Positions 8,439 through 17,194 of a DNA stretch of 64,000 nt are shown piece by piece. The notes under the pieces are model-generated. The model had not been told where the DNA came from, did not search any database, and saw only the letters and a list, made by a program, of their open reading frames with translations. This DNA is from Desulfovibrio sp. DV (GTDB lineage: Bacteria; Desulfobacterota; Desulfovibrionia; Desulfovibrionales; Desulfovibrionaceae). A program made the translations under genes and the position numbers. Within the stretch, counting starts at the first letter, position 1, and each line of letters opens with the position of its first letter. The stretch covers positions 1-64,000 of the forward strand of contig NZ_MLBG01000008.1 of NCBI RefSeq assembly GCF_001936595.1, given 5' to 3'.

Positions 8439-9272
8439 TCACTCCCCGGCGGCCAGCCGCAGCAGCAGGTTGCCGGCCACCTGCCGGCGGTAGGCGGCCG
8501 TGGCCCGGATGTCGTCGATGGGCGAGACAGCGGCGCGGATGTGCCCGGCCGCTTGTTGCAAAACGTCAGGCGTGAGCCTTTGCCCCGCAAGGGCTGCCTC
8601 GGCAGCCGGGCAGCGCAGGACGGTCGGCCCGAGGCTGCCCACGGCCAGCCGGGCGCTTGCCACCCGGCCTGCGGCATCGGTCTCGATGACCGCGGCCAGA
8701 CTGGCCACGGCAATGGCCAGGGCGCTGCGGCGGCCGACCTTTTCAAAATGCTGCAGGCTGCCTGAAACCGGCGGACGGACCAGGACGGCGGCAATGATCT
8801 CGCCCGGAGAAAGCGCCGTCCGGCTCGGCCCAAGGATCACTTCGGCCAGGGGCACGCGCCGCCGGCCGTGGCGTGAAGCCAGCTCGACCAGGGCGTCCAG
8901 GGCATAGAGCGGCGGCAGGCTGTCGCCGGCCGGGGAGGCTGTGGCGATATTGCCGCCAAGCGTGCCCATGGCCCGGATCTGCGGCGAGCCAAGGGCCAGG
9001 AGCGCCCGGGCCAGCACCGGCAGCCGAGCCGTCACCAGCCGGCTGGCGGCCAGGGCGCTGTGGCTGGCCATGGCCCCAAGGCGCACCAGCCCGGTCCTCA
9101 TTGCAGCAATTTCGGCCAGTTCGCCGATCCCTTCCAGCAGGGCCACATCCACGGCCGCCTGTCCCCGACGGCGCACCAGCAGGTCCGTGCCGCCGGCCAT
9201 GGCCAGGGCCCCATCGGCCAGAAGCGGCCACAATCGGGCCAGGTCCGTTGGTCGAAACACCCGGCGGATCAT
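8439..9272 (-). CDS. Molybdenum hydroxylase FAD-binding subunit (XdhB/CoxM type)
   Basis: FAD subunit of a xanthine dehydrogenase-family enzyme, 277 residues. It shows AGGTDLLVRRR near residue 26 and MGTLGGNIATASPAGDSLP near residue 103, the two FAD-binding stretches, then the CO_deh_flav_C domain. It passes electrons from the 2Fe-2S subunit to the acceptor. It starts at the ATG at 9272, overlapping the previous gene's stop as ATGA. It is the last gene of a four-gene unit beginning at 13333. Confidence 0.9.
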   Translation of the reverse strand: MIRRVFRPTDLARLWPLLADGALAMAGGTDLLVRRRGQAAVDVALLEGIGELAEIAAMRTGLVRLGAMASHSALAASRLVTARLPVLARALLALGSPQIRAMGTLGGNIATASPAGDSLPPLYALDALVELASRHGRRRVPLAEVILGPSRTALSPGEIIAAVLVRPPVSGSLQHFEKVGRRSALAIAVASLAAVIETDAAGRVASARLAVGSLGPTVLRCPAAEAALAGQRLTPDVLQQAAGHIRAAVSPIDDIRATAAYRRQVAGNLLLRLAAGE

Positions 9273-9754
9273 GGCTTTTCCCCACGCAGCGCCGCGCCGG
9301 CGGCCAGGACCGCGTCCACGATTTTCACGTATCCGGTGCAGCGGCACAGGTTGCCGGAAAGGGCGACGCGGGCCGCGTCCCGGTCAGGATCGGGATTTTG
9401 GGCCAGAAGGGCAGACGTGGCCAGGGTCATGCCCGGGGTGCAGTAGCCGCACTGCACCGCGCCGCAGTCGGCAAAGGCCGACTGGATGGGGTGGGGGGCG
9501 TCGGGCGTGCCCAGGCCCTCGGCCGTGACCACGCTGCGGCCGGCCAACTGGGCGGCAAGCAGCAGGCAGGACAGTTTCAGCTCACCGTCGACGAGGACCG
9601 AACAGGCCCCGCACTCGCCCAAACCGCAGCCTTCCTTGGCAGCGGTCAGCCCGAACTCCTCCCGCAGCAGATCAAGCGCCCGCCGGCCGGGTTCGGTGGT
9701 CAGGCAGACCGGCGCGCCATTGAGGGTAAAGGACAGCTCCATGCGCTCGCTCAT
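9269..9754 (-). CDS. Molybdenum hydroxylase 2Fe-2S subunit (XdhC/CoxS type)
   Basis: Small iron-sulfur subunit, 161 residues. Plant-ferredoxin cluster ligands are C43, C48, C51 and C63. The second, helical-domain cluster uses C102 and C105 (QCGYCTPG) and C137 and C139 (NLCRCTGY). It relays electrons from the molybdenum centre to FAD. Its ATG overlaps the stop of the large-subunit gene by four bases and its own stop overlaps the FAD-subunit start, so the three subunits are translated in tandem. Confidence 0.95.
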   Translation of the reverse strand: MSERMELSFTLNGAPVCLTTEPGRRALDLLREEFGLTAAKEGCGLGECGACSVLVDGELKLSCLLLAAQLAGRSVVTAEGLGTPDAPHPIQSAFADCGAVQCGYCTPGMTLATSALLAQNPDPDRDAARVALSGNLCRCTGYVKIVDAVLAAGAALRGEKP

Positions 9755-12036
9755 GACAAGGGGCCTCCCATGGCCTCAAGCACTTCCCGGGGCGAGACGG
9801 GCAGGTGCCGCACCCAGAGGCCGGTTGCGTCGTACAGGGCCTGGGCCACGGCCGGTCCCGGGCCGTGGATGCCGATTTCGCCCATGCCCTTGAGCCCCAG
9901 GGGGCCGCTTGGTTCGTCGTCGTCCAGGGCCAGGCATTCGATGTCCGGCAGATCAAGGGCGGTCGGGATCAGATAGGTACTCAGGTCACCCGCCCGCATC
10001 CGTCCGCGGGTGAGGCCGATATCCTCAAAAAGGGCCAGCCCCGCCCCCTGGGCGGCGGCTCCCTGGAGCTGCTGCTCGACGCCCGACAGGGAAAACACCC
10101 GGCCGCAGGCCACCGAGAGCAGGCACTTAACCAGACGCACCGTGCCGGTCAGGGTGTCCACTTCCACGGCGCACAGGCAGGCCCCGTAGGAATAAAAGCG
10201 GTGGGGGAAGCCCAGTTTGAACTCCCGGCCGGTATCCGGCGGATGGTCCACCACGGGCATGATGTACTGGTCGACGCAGATGCGGTCGTCGCGGCACAGC
10301 ATCATGCCGATGCGGGCCAGGGGCACCGAGCGCCCGGTCACCGGATCGGACACGGCTCCGGGGATCAGTTCCAGCCGTTCGGGCGTGTCGCACAAAAGGG
10401 CCAGGGCACCGCGGGCCAGCAGCTTGTCCCGCATGGCCCGGCAGGCCCGCAACAGGGCGTTGCCAAAGGTGTAGGTGGTGCGGCTGGCGGACGACGAACC
10501 GGCCGGGGGACAGATGCGGGTGTCGGGCTGGACGCAGCTGACGGCTTGCGGCGGCTGGCCCAGGGCCCTGGCGGCCATGGCCACGAAGGCCGAGGCGTTG
10601 CCTTGGCCCATGTCCGGCACGGAATTGTAGAGGCGAAAGGTGCCCTGGCGGGTCAGCTCCAGCTTGGCGGCGGCAGCATCGGGCAGGCCCCGGCCGTAGC
10701 CCATGGCGTTTTGGATGGCGACCAGGCCGGTGCCGCGCCGGGTAAAGGCCGGGGCCGCCTGTTTCCAGGCCTCGCGTCCGGTCCAGGCGGGATGGGCCAT
10801 GACGGCGTCCAGGCAGGCGGCCGTGTCGGTCCCGGCTTCGGCCATGACGCCGACACAGTTGTGTTCCCCCGGCTTCAGGGCGTTTTGTCGGCGCAGTCCG
10901 GCCGGGTCGCGGCCAAGGCGCACAGCCAGGGCATCCATGAGTCGTTCGGTGGCAAAGCCGGCCTGGACCACGCCAAAGCCGCGAAATGCGCCGCCCACGG
11001 GGTTGTTGGTGTAGGCGCAGGAGCCTTCGACCCGGGTGTGGGGAATGCGGTAGGGGCCGCCGGCATGTTCCATGCCAAGGGCCATGATCTCGCCGCTTAA
11101 GTGGGCGTAGGGGCCGGCGTCGAAAAGCATGGTGCCGGCCAGGGCGCGAAGGGTGCCGTCGCGTTTGGCCAGAAGCTTCAGGCGCACGGTTGCGGCATGG
11201 CGCTTGTAGCCGGCCAGAAACGTCTCCTCGCGGCTCCAGGCCATCTTGATGAAGCGCCCCGGCACGGCCAGGGCGGCCAGGGCCAGCAGACACTGGACCG
11301 TGGCCCCGTCCTTGCCGCCGAAACCGCCGCCGAGATAGGGCGCGCGGATGCGGATTTTCATGGGGTCGAGGCCCAGGGCATGGGCGATCTCGAAGCGGTC
11401 GCGGAAGGGGGCCTGGGTGGAGACGACCATGTCCAGCAGGCCGGCCGGGGTCAGCCGGGCCAGGCCGTTTGGCGGTTCCAGAAAGACATGGTCCTGCAAG
11501 GGCGTGTGGAATTCGCCGGCAACGAGCACGTCGTCGTCCGACGCGGCCGCGAATTCCCCCGGGGCGTCGCCTTTTTCCACCAGCCCGTAGGCCAGGCGGT
11601 TGCCGCCCTCGCGGCCGGGATGGACGGCCGGGGCATCGGGCAACAGCGCGGCCTCGGGATCAAACACGCCGGGGAGCGGGGTGCATTCCACCTGGATGCG
11701 CGAGAGGGCTTCGGCCAGGGCGTCGCGGCTCTCGGCCACCACCAGGGCCACGGCGTCGCCGCAGTGGCGCACATGCCGGCCGCACAGCACTGGCTGGTCC
11801 TTGTGGACGATGCCCTGGCGGTTGGTTCCGGGCACATCGGCCCGGGTCAGGACCGCGGCCACGCCGGGCAGGCTCCGGGCAGCAGCCACATCCAGCCCGG
11901 TGATCAGGCCGTGGGGAATACCCGCCCGCCGGACTCCGGCCCACAGACAACCCGGAGGCGTTTCGTCGGCGCTGTAGCGTTCGGTTCCGGTGGCCTTGGC
12001 CAGGGCATCGGCGCGGGGGGAGAGGTTATCCGGCAT
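9751..12036 (-). CDS. Molybdenum hydroxylase large subunit (xanthine dehydrogenase family)
   Basis: Molybdopterin-binding catalytic subunit, 761 residues. It shows the N-terminal Ald_Xan_dh_C domain (AKATGTERYSAD), the YLGGGFGGKDG motif, GAFRGFGVVQ near residue 350, and GEIGIHGPGPAVAQAL with the glutamate expected of the catalytic base near residue 730. The substrate (purine, nicotinate, aldehyde or other) cannot be set from sequence alone. The ATG at 12036 lies 11 bases inside the preceding GNAT-related gene. No maturation protein (XdhC) is encoded next to it; the only one in the window is at 25141. Confidence 0.9.
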   Translation of the reverse strand: MPDNLSPRADALAKATGTERYSADETPPGCLWAGVRRAGIPHGLITGLDVAAARSLPGVAAVLTRADVPGTNRQGIVHKDQPVLCGRHVRHCGDAVALVVAESRDALAEALSRIQVECTPLPGVFDPEAALLPDAPAVHPGREGGNRLAYGLVEKGDAPGEFAAASDDDVLVAGEFHTPLQDHVFLEPPNGLARLTPAGLLDMVVSTQAPFRDRFEIAHALGLDPMKIRIRAPYLGGGFGGKDGATVQCLLALAALAVPGRFIKMAWSREETFLAGYKRHAATVRLKLLAKRDGTLRALAGTMLFDAGPYAHLSGEIMALGMEHAGGPYRIPHTRVEGSCAYTNNPVGGAFRGFGVVQAGFATERLMDALAVRLGRDPAGLRRQNALKPGEHNCVGVMAEAGTDTAACLDAVMAHPAWTGREAWKQAAPAFTRRGTGLVAIQNAMGYGRGLPDAAAAKLELTRQGTFRLYNSVPDMGQGNASAFVAMAARALGQPPQAVSCVQPDTRICPPAGSSSASRTTYTFGNALLRACRAMRDKLLARGALALLCDTPERLELIPGAVSDPVTGRSVPLARIGMMLCRDDRICVDQYIMPVVDHPPDTGREFKLGFPHRFYSYGACLCAVEVDTLTGTVRLVKCLLSVACGRVFSLSGVEQQLQGAAAQGAGLALFEDIGLTRGRMRAGDLSTYLIPTALDLPDIECLALDDDEPSGPLGLKGMGEIGIHGPGPAVAQALYDATGLWVRHLPVSPREVLEAMGGPLS

Positions 12037-13333
12037 GGTGACGCCGTCCCTGGTGCAACTGCCAATCGGCCTCGATATGGCCAAGGAGAATCCGGGCCTG
12101 GTCGGTGTGGAGCTTTATGGCTGCAAAGTCCGGTTCTTCGGCCAGCCATTGCAGCATGAGGGCGTCCGGGCCAAACCACAGCGGCGCGAAGCTGCCGAAA
12201 ATAAAGCCGTGGCGGTTTAAGATCTCGGTTGCAAAGGCCACGCCGGGCGCGGCCGCGCTTAGGTACACCTGGATGACGGCCAGCCCCTGGCTGCCGGCCC
12301 GTTTGACCATGTCGTCCACGTGTTGCTCAAAATCCCGGCCAATGGCCGCCACCTGCACCCGCTCAACCTGGGCAAAATCAAAGACCCGCGCATCCAGGAC
12401 GGTGTGGGCCGGTTCCGGGGCGTCAAGGACAGCATAGCGGATGTCGCGCTCAAGGGTAAACCCGGCCAGAATGTGCTCCAGCACCGGGCGGTAGGACTCG
12501 GGAAGAAAAAGCGGCTGGGGCCGGTCTCTGGCCACCCGGAAGTTGAGCAGGCAACTCACGCGTCCCGAAGCCCCTTCCTTTTCGTAGGCGCCGGAGGGCA
12601 TGAGCGAGAGTTCCAGGCCGCAGGCCGTGTAGTTGTAGAGTACGGCGGCCTTTTGCGTGACCAGATGGTTGCACACGGCCTCGCCGAAAATGGCTTCGGC
12701 AAAGGCTGTGGTGTGGGAGTGGTCCTCGAGTCGCTTGAGGATGCGAAAGGCCAGGGACGTATTGCGGTACTCTGCGGCGACCAGGAGCTGGCCCTGCTCG
12801 TAGACGGCGGGGTTGGGCGGCGAACTGCGGTAATAGGCACCGGTGCCGGCTATTGCGCCGGAGGGCAGACGGGCCACCATGGTCAGGACCGCGTTGCGCC
12901 GGTTCAGTACCGTCAGTTGTTCCGGGACGAAGTAGTCCACGACAGGATACTTGTCGCCGTAGATGTCGTGAAATATCCGGGCCACCCCGGAGGCGTCCTC
13001 GGGCCGCATCCGGTCGAGCACATACGCCTGGTTCGGCGGCAGGGGCTGTTTTGCGGCCACGATCCGGGCGACGGCGGCCCGTTTGACGGTGGCATCATCG
13101 AGATTGTCGCGCAAAAAAGCGCACCAGTCGTCAAGGGACCCCTGTTTGACAAGGTGCGAACCGGGCGCAGGCGCGCCCAGGGCCTCGGCCAGGCGGCCGG
13201 GCAGGGCGGCCAGGGCCGCCGGGGAAACACCCTGATCCCCCAGCGCCACGGCAGGGTCCAGTCCGGCGACCGTGCCAGGGGCGCTGCCTAGCGCCAGCAA
13301 AAATTCCTTCAGGAGGTCGGCATCATATTCCAT
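12026..13333 (-). CDS. GNAT-related protein (paralogue B), leads the hydroxylase operon
   Basis: A 435-residue cytosolic protein. Residues about 105-250 form a GNAT-like acetyltransferase fold (YVLDRMRPEDASGVARIFHDIYG, then VAAEYRNTSLAFRILKRLED in place of the acetyl-CoA loop). The C-terminal domain (a DMVKRAGSQGLAVIQVYLS segment, HGFIFGSFAPLWFGPDALMLQWL) resembles those at 4676 and 13969. The N-terminal 100 residues are helical and specific to this copy. The ATG at 13333 is chosen; upstream sequence runs into a large hairpin. Overlap with the molybdenum subunit suggests a functional link, perhaps acylation of the substrate. Confidence 0.7.
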   Translation of the reverse strand: MEYDADLLKEFLLALGSAPGTVAGLDPAVALGDQGVSPAALAALPGRLAEALGAPAPGSHLVKQGSLDDWCAFLRDNLDDATVKRAAVARIVAAKQPLPPNQAYVLDRMRPEDASGVARIFHDIYGDKYPVVDYFVPEQLTVLNRRNAVLTMVARLPSGAIAGTGAYYRSSPPNPAVYEQGQLLVAAEYRNTSLAFRILKRLEDHSHTTAFAEAIFGEAVCNHLVTQKAAVLYNYTACGLELSLMPSGAYEKEGASGRVSCLLNFRVARDRPQPLFLPESYRPVLEHILAGFTLERDIRYAVLDAPEPAHTVLDARVFDFAQVERVQVAAIGRDFEQHVDDMVKRAGSQGLAVIQVYLSAAAPGVAFATEILNRHGFIFGSFAPLWFGPDALMLQWLAEEPDFAAIKLHTDQARILLGHIEADWQLHQGRRHHAG

Positions 13334-13968
13334 GCTCTTGTTCGCTCCGTCGTACAGCCGCCTATTCGGTTTTCCGCGCCCCGGCGTCACGGCCAAGGGG
13401 CTGCGGATGTTGCCGGGTGCTTCCCGGCCTTGCCCTGGCCTCGGTGGCCCTGGCCGAGGCCAGGGCAAGGCCGGCTTGCCGGGAAGCGCTCCAAGCGAGG
13501 GGGAAGACCATCGGGACTGCGACCCCAATGGATCACAGCCGCAAACTTTGACTTACCCGGAAATTCGTTTCGCCTGCTGTGCTGGATAACGTCCGAAAAT
13601 GCAAGGCTGGGTATGCAGGAGGGAAGTGGGGTGGTGGTGCTTCGCCAAGGGCTGCCGGACAGCCCCTGGCGCAGTGTCGTACTCCTTTGGTGTCGGGGAT
13701 ACGGGCGGCAGGGGCGGCAACCGGCGTCTTGTGAGCGCTTTGGGACGGCAAAGCAAGGCAACGCGGCTTGTGCGTATTGCGACAGTCACAGCAGGCTCCT
13801 GGCGTCCCCACGGGGGAGGATATGCCCAAGGACGCACCCCGGCAAAGGCCTGCGCAGCTCCTGAAGGGCTTGAATTAAATGGCATCGTTTAATACGTTTC
13901 CCTCGTTCCTTGCACGATGGTTTCAATGCGAGCGCGAAGAGAACGCCCATCCACGTTGGAAGGTCCCG
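13334..13968. other. Intergenic region between divergent GNAT-related genes
   Basis: No convincing gene. It contains the long hairpin at 13421-13485, a smaller GGGCTG/CAGCCC hairpin near 13658-13676, and presumably the promoters of both flanking genes. The open frames here have no ribosome sites or recognisable domains. Confidence 0.6.
13421..13485. repeat. Long perfect inverted repeat (17-bp stem plus outer arms)
   Basis: CCTTGCCCTGGCCTCGG at 13428-13444 pairs without mismatch with 13454-13470 across a nine-base loop. Outer arms TTCCCGG (13421-13427) and CCGGGAA (13479-13485) extend it after an eight-base asymmetry. It lies about 90 bases upstream of the start of the gene at 13333, so it could be a cruciform or attenuator-like element. 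There is no U-tract. Confidence 0.75.
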
Positions 13969-15459
13969 ATGACGCCCACCCTCAAGACGAAACTGCATGT
14001 TACAACGGACAGCCGGTTTCTGCCTCTGCTTCAAGACAGCGTGAGGATATTGGCAGAGATTGGAGGCTTATCCGGACGAGACATACTCGCGCTTGAACTG
14101 GCGACAGAAGAGGCCTTCTTGAACATTCGCGAGCACGCCTATCCAGACGGCACCAATGGCGGCGTCTTCCTGCATGGCGAAATTGCCGCCGGTGAACTCA
14201 GGCTTGCTTTTGGTGACGAAGGCTTGCCATTCGATCCGGCCAAAATCGAAAAGGCGAGGTTTGAAACTGCCGGGGGGGCAACGGAAGGCCTCGGGTTGGG
14301 ACTCAAGCTTATCCACCACGCGGTTGATGCGGTGCGCTGGATCAATCAGGGGAAAGACGGGAAGGAGCTCCGGTTGGTCAAGCGCCTGCCCGGCAGTGAT
14401 GCCATCCAGGCCCCGGCTCCCCAGTCGATGGGAATGCCGCAGGCCCCCATGCAACGATACGCAATCCGGCCGTTGCAGCCGGATGACGCTTTGCAGGTCT
14501 CGCGGATGTTCTGGTTGGCCTATGGCTATACATACCGTTTCGAGCAGTTTTACCGGCCTGAAGGCTTGCTTGAGCTGGTGCAGGAGGGGAAACTCGTCAG
14601 TTATGTGGCTGTTGCGGAAAATGGCGAGGTGACGGGACACGCCGGTATGCTCCGTTCCGGCCAGGCCGCCATGGCTGAAATGGTCGCGCTGGTGGTATCG
14701 CCCTCCCATCGGGGGCGCGGGCTGCAAGCCGCTTTGACCGATGCACTGGCTCTCAAGGCGCAGGAGATGAACCTGTTCGGGCTGTCGTTCGGGGCCGTCA
14801 CAAGTCATGCCATCAGCCAGCGGGAGGTGGCGAAGTTCGGCGCGCACCCCTGCGGGTTGGATTTGGCCACAATTTCCCCGTTTGGTTTCAAGGCCCTGGG
14901 ACTTGAGGGGATGCCGCCGCAACGCGAATCATTCCTGCATTGTTTCAAGTATCTCGTCGATCCACCCCCTGCCTCCGTTCATGTCCCGGCCCGGCACAGG
15001 GAAATCGTCGAGCGCATCTACGCCAAGCTTCAACGGCCATTGGTTCCGGGGGAACCGGACCGGCGCGACATGCCTGGGCGCTATGCGGTTTCCTTCAACA
15101 AGATGGATAACAAGGGCATGATAACAGTCAAGGATGCCGACAGCCGGCAGTGGCGGGAGATTTTGCGCGCCACCATCGACCTGATCGACATTGCCGGAGC
15201 GGATTTGGTATGCCTCGACCTCCCCTTGCTGCAGCCGCAAACCTCTTTGCTTTGTGAACAAGCTGAAAATGCGGGATATCATTTTGCAGGAATCTGGCCT
15301 CATGAAGCAGAGGATAACGGTGACCTGCTCCGTCTGACACGCCTTTCCACAAAGATCGACTTTGACAGATTCCAGTTCTTCGACCCGTTTGCCCGTGAGA
15401 TTGCGAGCTATGTCGGCGCGGAAATGGAACGGGCCAGTGCGGCCGCAGCCGCCCTGTAG
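13969..15459 (+). CDS. Anti-sigma-type ATPase fused to GNAT domain (paralogue C)
   Basis: About 496 residues, two recognisable parts. Residues 1-130 are an RsbW/HATPase_c_2 domain with the N-box ELATEEAFLNIREHA, the G1-like GDEGLPFDP and the G2-like GLGLGLKLI. Residues about 155-310 are a GNAT domain (IRPLQPDDALQVSRMFWLA, then VVSPSHRGRGLQAALTDAL as acetyl-CoA loop). The C-terminus carries the domain shared with 4676 and 12026. GGAAGG precedes the ATG at 13969. A partner-switching role with an acetyltransferase output is inferred; no sigma factor or antagonist lies beside it. Confidence 0.8.
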   Translation: MTPTLKTKLHVTTDSRFLPLLQDSVRILAEIGGLSGRDILALELATEEAFLNIREHAYPDGTNGGVFLHGEIAAGELRLAFGDEGLPFDPAKIEKARFETAGGATEGLGLGLKLIHHAVDAVRWINQGKDGKELRLVKRLPGSDAIQAPAPQSMGMPQAPMQRYAIRPLQPDDALQVSRMFWLAYGYTYRFEQFYRPEGLLELVQEGKLVSYVAVAENGEVTGHAGMLRSGQAAMAEMVALVVSPSHRGRGLQAALTDALALKAQEMNLFGLSFGAVTSHAISQREVAKFGAHPCGLDLATISPFGFKALGLEGMPPQRESFLHCFKYLVDPPPASVHVPARHREIVERIYAKLQRPLVPGEPDRRDMPGRYAVSFNKMDNKGMITVKDADSRQWREILRATIDLIDIAGADLVCLDLPLLQPQTSLLCEQAENAGYHFAGIWPHEAEDNGDLLRLTRLSTKIDFDRFQFFDPFAREIASYVGAEMERASAAAAAL

Positions 15460-15575
15460 CGAGCGGGCAGCGTGGCGGTGAACGCCCGCAGAAAATGAGC
15501 ACGCATCATCCAGCGCCCAAGACGCCGGTCCATTTGAGGCAATACCAAAGGGGTGGATGGGGACGAGCTGTGGTA

Positions 15576-15611
15576 AAGAAAAAGCGGCTTCCGCATATCG
15601 CGAAAGCCGCT
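15576..15611 (-). terminator. Rho-independent terminator behind tRNA-Glu fragment A
   Basis: Read on the minus strand: AGCGGCTT, a loop containing GCGATATGC, AAGCCGCT, then TTTTTCTTT. It lies nine bases past the tRNA CCA end and is the expected terminator of the original tRNA gene. Confidence 0.8.
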
Positions 15612-15664
15612 GAATTCTCTTGGCGTCCCCAAGGGGATTTGAACCCCTGTTAGCGGCGTGAGAG
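15607..15664 (-). repeat. 58-bp direct repeat, att site A (tRNA-Glu 3' half)
   Basis: Identical over 58 bases to 18126-18183. On the minus strand 15664-15621 reads as the 3' part of tRNA-Glu: the loop CTCTCAC (anticodon CTC), anticodon stem GCCGC, the variable loop, T-arm GGGGTTCAAATCCCC and acceptor TGGGGACG-CCA. The 5' half (D-arm, 5' acceptor) is absent to the right. Identity starting at the anticodon loop is what tyrosine recombinases leave at tRNA attachment sites. This is probably the outer left boundary of the island. Confidence 0.85.
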
Positions 15665-16187
15665 TGGCCGGGCCGACTCAACTGCTTTATCAAACACCTT
15701 CAAATACTTTTATTTTTGAATGAGCGCCACGATCAAGAGAGGGGCTGTGGTCGCCCCAGGATGTGGACCGCGTCTGGCCTTTTCACAGGGGAGGAGTGAG
15801 GGGGTGGGAAATACGAAAAGTCTGAAAAGTTACGTAACTATATGAACTTGTATAAATAAAATCCTATCATCCGCCGGCGACCGAATCCCAAAGAGTTTTG
15901 ATTCCTCGATGATGCCAAACCGTTTGGTTTTGGTTCAGCGATCAAGCTGAACCGCATGCGCAGGATCCTGCGCAAATTTTCAAGAAATATGCCCGGCACA
16001 AAATCAAATACATGATGGAATTAATTGTCTCGAATTCAATCTACTAATACAACGTAACCATGCCAGCAGAAAGAGCAGATTTCCGACGTTATAGATTGGC
16101 TAAGCACATGGCTTTCTTGCGCTTTATCGCGCAACACCAATTCATGACAATCCACTGATGCGGCACGTCGGTTGATTTAAACTACTG
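15665..16187. other. AT-rich intergenic stretch inside the first att-bounded cassette
   Basis: No gene seen. Composition drops sharply relative to the left flank. The segment 16167-16190 (ending AAACTACTGTC) is imperfectly repeated at 18041-18063 on the other side of the cassette. Confidence 0.6.
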
Positions 16188-17114
16188 TCATTGGGGCGTA
16201 TGTAATTTTCGTGAGGAACCATCAGTCTGCTTCGTGCTCGCGGATAGATGCATGAGGAGGCCTTGGGTGTGCGCGCACAAATCATCCTTTGAACGATAGC
16301 AGATCGAGAGGTGGCGTGTCGCCCAAGGGTCAAGTAAGCTGACCAACGATAATGGCATTGAACTGCGGCACCTGCGAGCGGCTCTTTGCGGAACGATGCC
16401 GAGTCCTATGCCCTGCGCGACCATGCCACAAATGGCTTCGAAGGTGCGCACTCGGGCACGGAAGGTCAGCTTCTTGCCCAGCCGGGCGGCATGCCCGTCG
16501 ATGTGCTCCTGCAAAGCTCCCCGGGCAAGTCCCACGAACTGTTCGTGCAGGATGTCCAAGAAAAGGATCTGCTTTTTTGCGGCGAGGGCGTGGCCTCGCG
16601 GGACAGCAACGACCAGCCTGTCGACGGCGAAGGGCTGGAGCTCTAACCCTGCCGTGTCGACGGCATCGGAGATGATACCGGCTTCGGCAAACCCGGCGGA
16701 CACGGCTTTGACGATATCGGTGCTCTGCCGTTCCTTCAGGTCGACATCGATGTGAGGGTGCGCGGCAAGCCAGGCTCCAAGGCGGTCGGGCAGAAATTCC
16801 GTCATTGCGGCGGTGTTTGCCAGCAAACGAATAGTAGCGCGCAGGCCCTTTGTGATGTCACCGAGCTCCGCATGCATCTGCGCGAGTTGACGAAGGACAA
16901 TCCGTGCATGGTGAGCCAACGCATTGCCGGCCTCTGTCGGGACGGTCCCCCTTCGTCCGCGCTCAAGCAGCTTCACTCCTCCGGCTGTTTCCATGTCCCG
17001 CAGCCGCTCGCTGGCGGCAGCCAGTGACAGATGAGCCGCAGTGGCCCCATGGGTGATGCTCCCGGCCTCTAGGACCGCGAGAAACAGACGAAGATCGGTG
17101 AGATCGTACCACAT
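16188..17114 (-). CDS. LysR-family transcriptional regulator
   Basis: About 308 residues. The N-terminal winged helix-turn-helix (LTDLRLFLAVLEAGSITHGATAAHLSLAAASERLRDME, residues 4-41) is followed by a LysR substrate-binding domain (IRLLANTAAMTEFLPDRL, ... GHALAAKKQILFLDIL). The ATG at 17114 lacks a clear ribosome site, but the helix-turn-helix begins at once. It is divergent from the TauE-type permease at 17195, the usual layout for a regulator and its target, with about 80 bases between start codons. The tail after residue 275 is unusually rich in R and S. Confidence 0.9.
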   Translation of the reverse strand: MWYDLTDLRLFLAVLEAGSITHGATAAHLSLAAASERLRDMETAGGVKLLERGRRGTVPTEAGNALAHHARIVLRQLAQMHAELGDITKGLRATIRLLANTAAMTEFLPDRLGAWLAAHPHIDVDLKERQSTDIVKAVSAGFAEAGIISDAVDTAGLELQPFAVDRLVVAVPRGHALAAKKQILFLDILHEQFVGLARGALQEHIDGHAARLGKKLTFRARVRTFEAICGMVAQGIGLGIVPQRAARRCRSSMPLSLVSLLDPWATRHLSICYRSKDDLCAHTQGLLMHLSASTKQTDGSSRKLHTPQ

Positions 17115-17194
17115 ACAGGGAGGATACAACACAACGAGCCTTCGGTCTAGCCGGAGCCACCCTGCGGCAATTCCGCATTGTGCCAAGCGAGCCA

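Noticed and set aside
9805-11100. Long plus-strand frame opposite the hydroxylase large subunit
   Set aside because: Antisense shadow of a gene with clear motifs; no ribosome site or domain.
15621-15664. Complete tRNA at the first att repeat
   Set aside because: Only the 3' half is present; neither the D-arm nor the 5' acceptor strand GTCCCCA is found to the right of either repeat.
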